In this document: in pieces, positions 12,433-23,818 of the stretch
How positions within the stretch are numbered: the first letter of the stretch is position 1
Layout: each line of letters starts with the position of its first letter
From: Musa acuminata AAA Group
Taxonomy: Eukaryota > Streptophyta > Magnoliopsida > Zingiberales > Musaceae
Length of the DNA: 64,000 nucleotides
Reading direction: 5' to 3'
Assembly (NCBI RefSeq): GCF_036884655.1
Contig: NC_088356.1
Span: 15,540,001-15,604,000, forward strand
The notes under the pieces: generated by a model
The model's database searches: none
Told to the model about the DNA's origin: nothing
The model's input: only the letters and a program-made list of their open reading frames with translations
Program-made: the position numbers and the translations under genes

Positions 12433-13847
12433 ATGTCCTTGTATCTATGTAATGGGAATCGGATCGTGATGAGATCATAATAATGAGACTGATTCGCCTT
12501 TAAACATAGATCCTAAATAATCCACTCGAGTAGGACATCGAGATAACTGGACAGATTGGTGTGTTGTATACCCGTTCATACGATGGATGCAGTTGATCTC
12601 ATAGCTGCTCGTGTAGGGACACTAGGGATACAATACAGGTGCTCATTGAGGAATGAGTTCACTGATTGATCCACTTAAGGAATGCTGGATGGTTGATGAT
12701 GCCTTATTATTAGATAGCGATTCCGTAGTCCCAATGGTGTATTTGGTCCTTAGACTTGAGACACCAAGGATGTCTTGTATGAGTGCTCCACTTTTTGATA
12801 TCGGACTTATAGGTTTGGATGTCTCAGATCTAGCACAGTCGTCGGTCTTTGGGAGTGGTAGTCAATCTTACGAGGGCTATTGAGTGTCAATAGAGGATCA
12901 TCCACTCTCGGTGTCATGAGAGGAATGTCCCATGTGTTCTTGCTCAAACAAATTCCTGGCCAAGGTCATTCGGATTGAGAGAAAGAGTTCTAACAGCACC
13001 ATGCCTAGTATACAGTCTTTGGGATATTAGATGGATGATGAACTATAGGTACATAATAACTAAGGATAGATAAGTCTAATGGATTAGATTCCCCTGTATC
13101 GTTTGGGGACTACGACGTAGTGGCCTAGTACGTCCGTAATCGATGAGTCGAGTGAATTATTATGGAGATAATAATTCACTGAGTTAGAAGGAGTTCTGAT
13201 ATGTATGACTCACGGCCAGCTCGATATTTGGCCTAGAGGGTCACACAAATATGGTAGGTGTTGCAATGAGTAGAGGTTCGGATATGAGATATTCGTCGAT
13301 GCCCTATCTTATTGGATATCCAATAAGCCCATAAATTATTGGATCTTATGGATGAGATCTAACAAGAGTTCATAAGAGATTATTGGATAGAGATCCACTA
13401 ATCTAAGAGGCTTGGGTAGTTGGATGAAGATCCAATACCCAATAAGAGAGAATCCATTAGGGTTAAGTTTATAGGGGGCCTCTATAAATAAAAGGAATTT
13501 AGTGGTTCATAGGCTAGAGCCTTTGCTTGCCTCTCCTATTCTCCTCCCCCTCTTTACCTCTGAGCAAGCCTGGAGTTTTAAGGAGCATCATTGCAGCCCT
13601 GCTGTGTGGATCACCGCTCGAGAGGAGTGTGTGCTTGACCTCCTTCACCCTCTCCTAGAGATCTGCAAGGATTCAGGGATATACGATCTCCCTAGATAAC
13701 AACACAATCTATTATATACGTAGTTTTAAGTTTCGCGGATTTTGTGCACTAATCTTCGCACAATGATGAACATATATTTAGGAATTTGAGATTTTGTTTT
13801 CTATTCTTCAGTTGCGCATATGATGTCGCCCCCAAGATTTTCCAACA
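12280..13847 (+). repeat. 3' LTR of the second copia element
   Basis: It follows a degenerate purine tract (agggcaagtgggatat) after RNase H and appears to run from TGCTAGTC to TTCCAACA. An (AT)n run of about 35 bases lies at 12395-12430. The region around 13490-13690 ('ctataaataaaaggaattt', then a pyrimidine-rich stretch) looks like a TATA box and leader. Boundaries are inferred from terminal TG/CA only, because no second LTR is present for comparison. Confidence 0.6.
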
Positions 13848-15705
13848 TAAAGTTATCACTATGGTTAGAGAGTTATATAATAGAAGATGATGATTTTGTG
13901 TATCCAAAACGCATCTTATTTGGTCTTTTATTGAAGTTTTTGTTGCTTTGATTATCCTTTCCATTGAATTTTTTATTGTATTGAGATGGGTACTTTTGAT
14001 ATTTGGATCTTTTCTGATGGACAATTAAGAAATCTATCGATGTAGTCTAATAGATCATATCCACATAGGAGATTGGTGAATTGTGCTCATCAAGATACAT
14101 AGTTGTCACCTATGGAGAGTGAAGGAGATTATGATTACTGCATTAATAAATATAAGTTTTGTAGGTTGAGTTAAACTATTGTTTCTTGAAGAAATAATAA
14201 TTAGAGTATTAAATGTAGATGAGGAAGATATGCTAAGAAGATGTTGTGATCAAATAAAGAAATTCCAGAACTAATTAATAATCTAATTTTGATGCACAAA
14301 TAGTGAAGTTATGATTTATTAGAGAAGATCATAACTGAGAAATGCATATGAAAGGATATGATATGATAAAGAGGATCAAATCTAAAAGGTGCATAAGGGA
14401 GGATATGATATGAGATATGTAAAAGAGGGCGATCTTCTTCTTTCTCTCCTGAGTCCTCTTAATTGCAAGTTCTAATAGCATAGTCAAGAGGATGGTAGAA
14501 AACAATAGACTATCATCGAGAGATTGATCGTGGGTCTAAGATGCTAGTGAGTTTGGTGGTTGACGAGAAGGGGACAAGGACACTAGTAAAGATGTTGGGT
14601 AGTAGGCACTAAGCAGAACTAAATAGCGATAGAGGATTGCCGAAGAAGCATGTCGATCACTAAAAGAGACAGGTTAGATCAACAAAGTAGAATATATTTA
14701 TTGCAGAACATATCATGTTAAGAGATCGATAGGGAAGGGTCGTGCATCTTCATATTTAGTGTGGCAAGAATCCAAAAGCAAAAAGTACAAAATCAAGAGT
14801 TGTAAAATAACAATACGGAGGATAAGAAAGAAAAATAGTAATTACCAATAGATCAATAGGAGAGCGAGAAAGAGGGAAGCAAAAAAAGTTTTGATACTAT
14901 AAAGAATTAAAGAATTTATTGTGAAAGAAAATAATATCATTTATTGAGGTAGTGTGTATTTATATAGGATTTGAGGATGAAATTTTTTTCAATCATGCAC
15001 TCAAATCATGGACTAAAATTTATGATGGAAGATTAAAACATGTAAGAAATATAAAATTATTATTTAATATTAATGTTCATCTTCTATCATTATTCTTCTA
15101 TTAATATAAACTTTTTTTTATTCAAACCAATTTAAAGATAGCGAGGTACCGAATGGGTACATCATATTAGCATTAAATTTAATGGAAATGTTCCTTCAAT
15201 TCAATATTTTTTATACTAACAGAGCTTACAAAAACAAACATTATATAAAATGATTTTATTCCAAACTTATAATCCTAGATTAAACATTAAAACTTAGCTT
15301 TTTTTTTTCCATAATGAAAGATGCTGGAGCTACTTTCTTCTTTCTTCTTCTTTCAGACGTGATAGTATTAAAACAATAAAATAGATCATATGAATGACAC
15401 TTGATGATAAAAAATGATCACATTGGACCCCTTATATCAATTAAGCTGACCACACTTCTTCGTTGCTCCATGGGCCCCGTTTTGCGATCCCGCGGATGGT
15501 GTGATCTCAATCGATCGACCGTACCATCGGACCACGGAAGCACAAAACCAATCGATCCTTGTTCGAAGAGTCGATCCTTGAAGCTACAATAACCACCGTT
15601 GGAGATAAGACAGCCACATTGAAAGCATACTTTAAGAGATGCACGAGGAGGACAAAATGCAACGATATGCGACTCTCTTTATTTCAACTTTTGCCTTCAT
15701 TCAAC
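13848..15705. other. Intergenic stretch without a recognised gene
   Basis: No coding sequence with a recognisable product was found on either strand. At about 14895-15000 'gttttgatactataaagaatt' and 'tgtgtatttatatagg' resemble a degraded, reversed PBS and LTR of a Tork-like element, but I cannot delimit it. The 15300-15705 part shows only poly-T/CTT-rich sequence and ordinary non-coding DNA. Confidence 0.4.
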
Positions 15706-16282
15706 CGTTCGGCTGACAGCCCATTTGTTCAGCCCATAGCTATTTAATCTTAGATCAAAGTTAAAAAGGTATGAGAGCTATGTTTTTTAGTATATAAATA
15801 AGACAGTAATGAAGGTAGCATATGAGATCTTTTACAGCAGTAAAAAGGAAGAGAAAAAGACAGAAATCCAAGGAAAAAGAAAGGGAAGAAAATAAGGACA
15901 ATGCAGAGAGACTATTCTCAATCATCCAGTAGTATTCTCATCTCAAGTTAGATCAAATTTACAGTAAATTCTTACTGTGATTACTTGGGGAGAATTAGGG
16001 AGGATTTAGAATTTTATGTACAGTGATGTAATCCTTGTATCCTAGTTATTCTCTTATGATCGCTGCTAGGGTTTTGGGTAAGAGATTGAGATTTGTATAT
16101 TCATTATTCATATAGTAGATTATCTCTAGTTTGCCTTGTGGTTTTTATCCTTCACATTGGAGGGGTTTTCCACGTATATCTTAGTGTTCTATTTTATTAT
16201 GATTTCATTTAATTCTGCTATGTGTTATGACCTGCTAGTATTTGTTTATATACAAAAGTTTATTTCTCTTTATATCGTATCA
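15706..16282 (+). repeat. 5' LTR of the third copia element
   Basis: It aligns with 20335-20897, from a degraded start (cgttcggctgaca versus tgttgggctgaca) to the end TATCGTATCA. The segment after 'tttgttcagccca' is rearranged and shorter than in the 3' copy. The TATA region lies near 15788-15800. Confidence 0.8.
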
Positions 16283-16285
16283 ATT

Positions 16286-16298
16286 AGTATCAGAGCAG
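16286..16298 (+). other. Primer binding site, third copia element
   Basis: TAGTATCAGAGCA follows the 5' LTR after three bases. It has one mismatch to the usual TGGTATCAGAGC, the complement of initiator-Met tRNA. Confidence 0.7.
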
Positions 16299-16329
16299 GG
16301 TTGTGGTGATTTAATTTTTGTATTTGAAC

Positions 16330-19300
16330 ATGGAGGCCAATAGTATTTCTCGTATGATTAGTTTGAATGGAAACAATTGGATGATATAGAAACCAAGAAT
16401 AGAAGATATCTTATATTGCAAAGATTTGTACGGAGCTTTGCAGGGGGATAGTACAAAACCCACAACTATGATAGATGATGAGTGAAAGAGGTTAGATCGA
16501 AAAACAGTTAGATTTATTTGACAATGGCTTGATGATAGTGTCTTTCACTATATTTCTACTGAAATTTCTACATATTCTGTTTGGAAAAAATTAGAAAGTC
16601 TATATGAAAGAAAAATAGTTGGCAACAAAGCTTTTTTTATTAGAAAACTTGTGAACCTAAAATATAAAGAGAGTGCTTCTATTGCCGAGTATTTGAATGA
16701 AATGTAGAGTATTACTAACCAGTTATCCTCTATGAAAATATCTCTTGATGATGAGTTGCAAGCATTGTTACTTCTCAGTTCATTACCAAAAAGTTGGGAG
16801 ACACTAGTGGTTTCCCTCAGTAATTCTGCACCTGATAGTGTTATGACTATGAGTTAAGTAATAAGCAGTTTGTTGAATGAGGAGTTGAGACGAAAGAATT
16901 TAACAATGTTTCAGAATGATTCATAGGCACTTATCTCAGAGAACAAAGGAAGGTCAAAGTTTAGAAGCAGTTCATGCATGGGTAGAAGCAAGTCAAGATC
17001 AAGAAAAGATATTGTTTGCTATAACTATGGTGAGAAAAGACATTACAAGAACCAATACAAGCAACCTAAGAAGAGCAAGAAAAAGGGAAAAGAAGTTGAG
17101 TCTACATAATCAAAAGATAATATCACAGCTATAGTGCAATGTGATGATTATTTGATTTTATCTCCTTCTGATGATATTTTTTCTTGTGTGTATCAGGATC
17201 TTGAGTGGGTGATTGACACAGGTGTTTCTTATCATGCTACACCACATAGGGAGTTTTTTGCTACATACAGGTCTCGAAATTTTGGTGTTGTCAAGATAGG
17301 CAACTATGACACATCAGACATCATTGGCATGGGTGATATCCATTTAAAAACCAACCTTGGCTACAAGTTGGTACTTAAGGATATGAGGCATGTGGTTGAC
17401 TTGAGACTGAATTTAATTTCAGTTGGAAGACTAGATGTTGAGACTACGATAGCAGATTTCACAGAGGGCAATGGAAGCTCAGTAAGAGTTCTCTTATTAT
17501 AGCTAGTGGAAAGAAATGTCACACCTTATACAAGTTACAGGCCAAAACTTATGGTGAGTAGTTAAATGCTATAGAGAAAGACTTTAGCATGGAGTTGTGG
17601 CATAGGCGATTGGGACACATGAGAGAGAAGGGGTTGCAAGCTTTTTCCAAGAGAGAGGTATTGTCAAACCTCAGAGGTATACATCTGAACCCTTGTATTG
17701 ATTGCTTGGCTGGTAAACAACACAGAGTTTCATTTGCTAGTCTTGCTATATCTAGAAAAATACATGCCTTAGACCATGTTTATACAAATGTATGTGGTCA
17801 TTTGAGGACAAAAACTCCTGCTGGATTTGTTGATATTCTTGGTATAAGTGGTGTACTTTATTTTGTCACTTTTATAGATGATTTTTCTAGGAAAGTTTGG
17901 GCCTATGTTTTGAAGACCAAAGATCAGGTTATTAATGTCTTCAAAGAGTTTCATGCCAGAGTTGAAAGGGAGACAAAAAGATAATTGAAATGCATAAGAT
18001 CAGATAATGGTGATGAGTACACAAGATTATTTAATGATTATTGCAGGTCACATAGTATCTAACATAAGATGATAGTTCTTGGTACACCTCAGCATAATGC
18101 TATTGCAGATAGAATGAACCACACCATTATCGAAAAGATCAGATGCATGCTTTCATAGGCCAAGCTACCTAAAAGGTTTTGGGATGAGGCTTTGAGAACT
18201 GCAGTTGATGTGATCAACTTGTCACCATATATAGCCCTAGATGGTGATTTTATAGAGCATGTATGGTTAGGGAAAGATATTTTCTACAAGCATTTAAGAG
18301 TGTTTGGTTGTTGTGCATTTGCACATATTCTAAACAATTAGAGGTCCAAGTTAGATGGTAAGACTAAAGAATGTATTTTTCTTGGCTACTCATATGATCA
18401 TTTTGGTTACAGGCTTTGGGATCCAGAAAAATAGAAGGTGTTTAGAAACAAAGATGTAGTCTTCTTTGATGATCAAACCTTTGAGGATTTGAAGAAGAAT
18501 GCACCAGCCAAGACTTCTATAGAAGGATTAATTGATTGTGATCCAATTACTCCTCCAGTATATCAAGGTGATGGAGGAGATGTGCAGGAAGATGGTATAG
18601 AGCCTGATATTGATCTACTTACAGAACATGTTGAGTAAGAAGAAGTTGGAGAGTAACTTCCCGTAGAACCTCAGTTGAGAAGATCTTCTAGACAACGTTA
18701 ACCTTCCAAAATATACTCTACATATGAGTATGTGATGCTTACTGATGCAGGTGAACTAGAGAGTTACTAGGAAGCAATTGAAAATGAGTAGAAAGAGAAG
18801 CGGTTAGTTGATATATAGGAAGAGATGAATGCTCTTTAGAAGAATCACACTTATGATTTGATACTACTACCAAATAGAATGAAGGTCTTGAAGAACAAGT
18901 GTGTTTTTAAGTTAAAAACTCAAGAATATTGTTCTCAACTAAAGTACAAAGCTAGATTGGTTGTGAAAGGCTTTGGTCAAAAGAAAGATATTGACTTTGA
19001 AGAGATTTTTTCTCATGTTATTCAAATATCTTCTATTTGTGTTGCTGCTAGCCAGGACTTGGAGGTTGAACAGTTAGATGTGAAGACAACTTTCCTTCAT
19101 GGTGATTTGGAGGAGAAAATTTATATGGAGCACCCAAAAGGCTTCAAAGTCAAAGATAAATAGAACTTTGCCTGTATGTTGAAGAAGAGCTTATATGGGC
19201 TAAAGCAAGCTCTAAGACAGTGGTATAGAAAGTTTGATTCATTTATGATAGAAAATGGATACAAAAGAATAGCTTCAGATCATTGTGTGTACATCAAATG

Positions 19301-20290
19301 GTTTGGTGAGAATTTTATTATTCTTTTACTTTATGTTGATGACATGCTTATTCTTGAGAAAAATATATCTACAATTGACAGGTTGAAGAAGGAATTGAGT
19401 GAGTCTTTTATAATGAAGGACATGGGGCCAGCAAAACAAATACTAGGTATACAGATTTTTCGTGATAGGAAAAATAAGAAGATTTTATTATCACAGGAGA
19501 AATACATCGAGAAGGTATTGGAAAGATTCAATATAAGCAATGCAAAAACAGTTGGTCCTCCACTTGCAAGTAACTTCAAGTTGAGCTTAGAACAGAGTCC
19601 GTCAAGTGTTGAGGAGAAGGAGAAAATGCAAAAGGTTCCTTATGCTGCAGTAGTTGGAAGTTTAATGTATGCAATGGTATATATGAGGCCGGACATCGCA
19701 TATGCAGTTGGTGTTACTAACAGATTTCTTACAAATCCAGGCAAAGAGCACTAGACAGTAGTGAAGTGGATTTTTAGATATCTCAGAGTGAGCTCTAAAG
19801 ATTGTTTAAGCTTTGAAGGTGGACCACCTGTGTTGACAGATTACACAGATGCAGATATGGCAAGAGATATAGATACGAGGAAGTCCACATCAGGTTATGT
19901 ACTTACTTTTATAAAGAGAGCTGTGTCATGACAATCCAGATTGCAAAGGTGTATTGCTCTCTCCACCACAGAGGTAGAATATATTGCTGCTACAAAGGTT
20001 TACAAAGAAATGTTATGGATGAAAGATACAAGGATTGTGGCTAAAACAGGAAAACTATGTGGTGCATTGTGACAGTCAGAGTGTCATCCATTTGTGTAAG
20101 AACCCAATATTTCATTCCAAGTCAAAACATATAGATGTCAAAAACCACTGGATTCGAAATGTATTTAAAGAAAAATAGTTGTAGCTTCAGAAATTTCACA
20201 TAGATGACAACTGAGTAGACATGTTGACAAAAACCTTACCAAAAGAAAGACAGGAGATATGCCAACAACCGATCGGCATGGCTTCACATT
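16330..20290 (+). pseudogene. Broken copia gag-pol polyprotein gene
   Basis: Gag spans 16330-17108 with several stops; its knuckle region (CYNYGEKRHYKNQ) has lost two ligands. The protease keeps DTG at about 17215-17223. The GAG-pre-integrase block (LWHRRLGH) is at about 17592. The integrase core spans about 17780-18130, with DDFSR and 'SDNG' recognisable. Reverse transcriptase spans about 18780-19750 and keeps YVDD (19332-19343) and the LDVKTTFLHG block. RNase H starts about 19835 (YTDADMA). In-frame stops recur every few hundred bases, many of them TAG, so the copy is inactive. Confidence 0.85.
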
Positions 20291-20319
20291 GAGAAGTCTT
20301 AGGACAACCTCCCTTATGG

Positions 20320-20334
20320 GCTGAAGGGGGAGAT
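20320..20334 (+). other. Polypurine tract, third copia element
   Basis: The purine-rich block GCTGAAGGGGGAGAT lies immediately before the 3' LTR, the expected priming site for plus-strand synthesis. Confidence 0.75.
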
Positions 20335-20897
20335 TGTTGGGCTGACATCCCATTTGTTCAACCCAAGGTGGGCTTTATCAGCCCACAGCCCACCCTTTTG
20401 ACCTAACCCTAAATTAAAGTTAAAGGGGTGCGGGGGCTATGTTTTTTAGTATATAAATAAAGCAGCAACGAGGGTAGTATATGAGATCTTTTGCAGCAGC
20501 AAAAATGAGGAGAAAAAGATAAAAATCCAAAGAAAAAAAAGGGAAGAAAATAAGGACAACGTAAAGAGACTATTTTCAATCATCCAGTAGCGTTCTTATC
20601 TCAGGTTAGATCAAATCTACAGTAGATTCTTACTGTGATTACTTGGGGAGAATTAGGAAGGATTTAGAATTTTGTGCACAGTGACGTAATCTTTGTATTC
20701 CAATTATTCTCTTGTGATTATTGATAGAATTTTGGACAAGAGATTTAGATTTGTATATTTATTATTTTTACAGTGGATTATCTCTAGTTTGTCTCATAAT
20801 TTTTACCCTTAATATTGGAGAGGTTTTTCACATATATCTTGATGTTCTACTAGTATTTATTTATATACAAAAATTTATTTCTCTTTATATCCTATCA
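20335..20897 (+). repeat. 3' LTR of the third copia element
   Basis: It starts TGTTGGGCTGACA and ends CCTATCA. A TATA region 'tagtatataaataaagc' lies at about 20446-20462. It carries an extra segment (about 20370-20415) absent or altered in the 5' copy. It ends about 250 bases before the PPR gene, so its promoter points towards that gene. Confidence 0.8.
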
Positions 20898-21146
20898 TGA
20901 AGACTTGTTGCTTATGTAAATCACTGGCAAGTGTTGCTTTTGGAAGTCTAACCTATAAGAAAATGGACCTTATGCTGCTACCTCTTTCGCTTGTGACTGC
21001 CCAGATTGAGAGATTTGAGTTCAATTCTCAACTCAATCAATCTTGTTAAGAACCTAAATGTGATAGATTGAGCGCACATGCCAAAGATGCACAAATAGCA
21101 CAAACAGTGCACTATTGTCTGAAAGTAGGATGATCATCACACGAAA

Positions 21147-22982
21147 ATGATGCCACCCTCTAAGAAACATTTGAAAGGCTCCCTTCATTTCGTCTCCCAT
21201 ACCCTTCCCAGCACGCCCAGCAGAGGCAGAGCAGCAGAGCAAACCTGCCTTGCGCTCCTCCAAGCCTGCATCTCCCTACGACACCTCCTACAAACCACCG
21301 CCTTCATCATCAAATCCGGCCTCCAATCCAACCCCCTCGTCCTCACCAAATTTGCTGCCGCTTCCTCCTCCCTTGACGCCCTCGAGGTCGCCACGTCCCT
21401 CCTCTTCTCCCCCCATGCCTCCACTCACCTCTACGACGCCTTCCTATTCAACACCGTCATCCGTTCCCATGCCCAGTCCGACCGCCTTGGAGAAAGACGG
21501 TTGGCCATCTCTTATTTCTCCGCCATGCTCCGCTGCAGGTTGCTCCCCAACAAGTTCACCTTCCCCTTCCTCCTCAAGGCCTGTGCCAGCCTGCCGGAAC
21601 CTACTAGCGTCGGAGCCCAAGTCCACGCATGTGTTGTGAAATATGGGTATAGCTCTGATCAGTACGTCCAGAACACACTCATCCATATGTACTCGGGAGC
21701 ACCCAGCAGTCTCGATTTTGCCCGGGAATTGTTTGATAGAATGCCCAAGACAAGTCCTGTCACGTGGAGTGCGATGATCGGGGGCTACGTCCGGTCGGGC
21801 TTCTCCGACAAAGCTGTGGCTCTCTTTCGTGAGATGCAGGGCAGAGGCATCCAACCCGACGAGATCACGGTCATATTGGTGCTCTCTGCTTGTGCTGACC
21901 TAGGGGCGCTCGAACTCGTGAGATGGCTCGGGTCTTATGTCGAAAGGGAAAACATTCCAAAGGCTTTACCTTTGTGCAACGCACTACTGGACGCTCTTGC
22001 CAAGTGTGGGGACGTCGATGGGGCGGTGGCTCTCTTCGAGCAGATGCATGCAAAGAGCATCGTGTCGTGGACGTCCGTGATCGATGGCCTCGCCTTACAC
22101 GGGCGTGGCAACGAAGCAGTTCGAGTCTTTGAGATGATGAAGGGTGCCGGGGTGGTTCCTGACGGCGTGGCATTTATCAGTGTGCTCACTGCTTGTTGTC
22201 ATTCCGGCATGGTCGACGAGGGCCGCCACTATTTCGATTCTATGAAGAGCGACTTGGGCATCGAGCCTCAGATCGAGCATTATGGATGTATGGTTGATCT
22301 GTTTAGTAGAGTGGGTATGGTTGAACGAGCACTGGAGTTTGTCAGAACAATGCCGATGGAGCCGAGCCCGGTGATCTGGAGGATGCTCATCGGTGCTTGT
22401 CGTGTGCATGGCAGGCTGGAGCTTGGTGAGAGGATCGCCAAGAACCTACTTGAGGAGGATCCGGTGCAGGATTCAACGTATGTGGTTTTGTCGAACTTGT
22501 ACGCTTTGAGAAGACAATGGCAAAAGAAATGGGAGACTAGGAGAGCCATGAGCGAGCGTGGGATCAGAAAGGTACCGGGATGTAGTTTGGTGGAGCTGAA
22601 TGGTGAGATATACGAGTTCATTGCTGGAGATGAGTCGCAATTGCAATACAGGGGAGTTTATGAGATGTTGGAGGAGATAGGGAGGAAAATAAAGTTAGCA
22701 GGTTACCTTCCTAGGAAGACGGAGGTGCTGCTCGACATTGATGAAGAGGACAAGGAGGACGCACTGCATTGGCACAGTGAGAAGTTAGCCGTTGCTTTTG
22801 TCTTGTTGAAGACCCCTCCCGGAACACGTATTAGGATTGTGAAGAACTTGCGTGTCTGTGGGGATTGCCATGCAGCTTTTAAGTTTATCTCCAAGGTATA
22901 TGATAGAGAGATTGTAGTGAGGGACAGGAATCGTTTCCATTGTTTCGAAAATGGTGCGTGTTCATGCAAGGATTTCTGGTGA
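21147..22982 (+). CDS. DYW-type pentatricopeptide repeat protein (organelle RNA editing factor family)
   Basis: This is a single-exon gene of 611 residues, intact. PPR proteins of the PLS-DYW class bind specific organelle transcripts; the DYW domain is a cytidine deaminase that carries out C-to-U editing. Degenerate PPR motifs run from about residue 97 to 407 (for example 'WSAMIGGYVRSG' and 'WTSVIDGLALHG'). E-type sequence follows (about 409-500), then the DYW domain (about 517-611). The deaminase signature is visible: H543-S-E545, C571-x2-C574 and the second zinc ligands H598, C605 and C607. The C-terminus reads DFW instead of DYW, a known natural variant. The first ATG is chosen because an in-frame TAG lies at 21126-21128. 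The 5' third is very GC-rich, and long antisense open frames there are by-products. The target site and organelle cannot be read from the sequence. Confidence 0.95.
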   Translation: MMPPSKKHLKGSLHFVSHTLPSTPSRGRAAEQTCLALLQACISLRHLLQTTAFIIKSGLQSNPLVLTKFAAASSSLDALEVATSLLFSPHASTHLYDAFLFNTVIRSHAQSDRLGERRLAISYFSAMLRCRLLPNKFTFPFLLKACASLPEPTSVGAQVHACVVKYGYSSDQYVQNTLIHMYSGAPSSLDFARELFDRMPKTSPVTWSAMIGGYVRSGFSDKAVALFREMQGRGIQPDEITVILVLSACADLGALELVRWLGSYVERENIPKALPLCNALLDALAKCGDVDGAVALFEQMHAKSIVSWTSVIDGLALHGRGNEAVRVFEMMKGAGVVPDGVAFISVLTACCHSGMVDEGRHYFDSMKSDLGIEPQIEHYGCMVDLFSRVGMVERALEFVRTMPMEPSPVIWRMLIGACRVHGRLELGERIAKNLLEEDPVQDSTYVVLSNLYALRRQWQKKWETRRAMSERGIRKVPGCSLVELNGEIYEFIAGDESQLQYRGVYEMLEEIGRKIKLAGYLPRKTEVLLDIDEEDKEDALHWHSEKLAVAFVLLKTPPGTRIRIVKNLRVCGDCHAAFKFISKVYDREIVVRDRNRFHCFENGACSCKDFW

Positions 22983-23818
22983 TCGAAAGCTTTTACATGT
23001 TTCAGATTTTTTTTGTTTTGTTTTGTTTTGGTGAGAGTCAATTTGCTTAAAGAACAGGTTAAAAAGTTGGTGAAGCTAATCAGTTAATGCTCTTCCCTGT
23101 TTGATTAATTTGCCTATATTTGATGTAGATTTTAAAAAGATTTTCATAATTGTTGTCGATGCTGGCTGAGGTATACGATGAAATGTGGCCGATCGTGATG
23201 AGATGCGCGTGACTAAGTGATTGATCAGATGCAACGGTAATACGGACGAACTTAATTCTTCTTGTCATTTTACTATCGAGTCAAATCTTCCTTTTTTTTT
23301 TTTTTTTTTTATTCTCTTGTGTTGATGTCAGGTAAATTCAATTAAGATTCGGCATGATATATTTTATTAACTTGGGTACACATTTGGTGTTTAATGGATT
23401 TTAACGATACGTCCGTCCGATTTTAGACTTATGATTTAATTTATTGGATACTTGTGGTGACTCCGTCCGACGATTAATTTAGGCCACGACAGTACCACAG
23501 AAAGTAATCGATAAATTATGCCACTCCCCAATAACTTGTTCTACCTCTTTCTTTTTCCGGATCAATGCAAAGGCCAAATCAAAGCCGTCGATACAGAAAT
23601 CATTGGTGTCTATTGGTAAGCTTTTGAACATAAACTAATAGCATTATTGGACAAGATCAAGTGGATCAGACGCCATGTTGAAAGCATGTTTGTACTTGGG
23701 TAAATTGATGCGTACACGATGCGTCGTAGTATACGAAGAAGCATCATCTCCCCAACTAGTAAGTAGTATTATAACAAGCGTGGTTGCAGCTGACGGGAGT
23801 CGGGTGCAGGAGTGACTG
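22983..23818. other. Intergenic region between PPR gene and sulfate transporter gene
   Basis: This holds the 3' flank of the PPR gene and the presumed promoter of the sulfate transporter gene. It contains (TTTTG)n at about 23008-23030 and a T-run of about 20 at 23290-23311. No further gene is recognised. Confidence 0.5.

Larger units (their letters stand above)
8196..13847 (+). mobile_element. Second Ty1/copia element (Angela/Tork-like), decayed, 5' LTR not seen
   Basis: The order is leader with short repeats (about 8271-8570), gag from 8760, protease remnant, integrase, reverse transcriptase, RNase H, then a 3' LTR (about 12280-13847). This gag-pro-INT-RT-RH order is the copia order. Every domain is broken by stops, frameshifts or deletions. 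No 5' LTR or PBS can be recognised upstream of 8271, so the left end is truncated or replaced by the neighbouring LTR scrap. Confidence 0.82.
15706..20897 (+). mobile_element. Third Ty1/copia element (Tork-like), both LTRs present, decayed
   Basis: Two LTR copies (15706-16282 and 20335-20897) share long blocks, including a TATA region 'ttttttagtatataaataa'. They flank a PBS, a gag-pol reading frame broken by many stops, and a polypurine tract. The flanking 5-mers (tcaac and tgaag) do not match, so no target duplication is visible. The domain order is gag, protease, integrase, RT, RNase H. Confidence 0.85.

Noticed and set aside
12252..12452. Membrane protein with Tyr-Ile repeats
   Set aside because: It is translation of the (AT)n microsatellite in an LTR.
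21185..22621. Several long antisense and alternate-frame open frames over the PPR gene
   Set aside because: They lie wholly inside a clear PPR-DYW coding sequence and arise from its high GC content; none has a recognisable domain.
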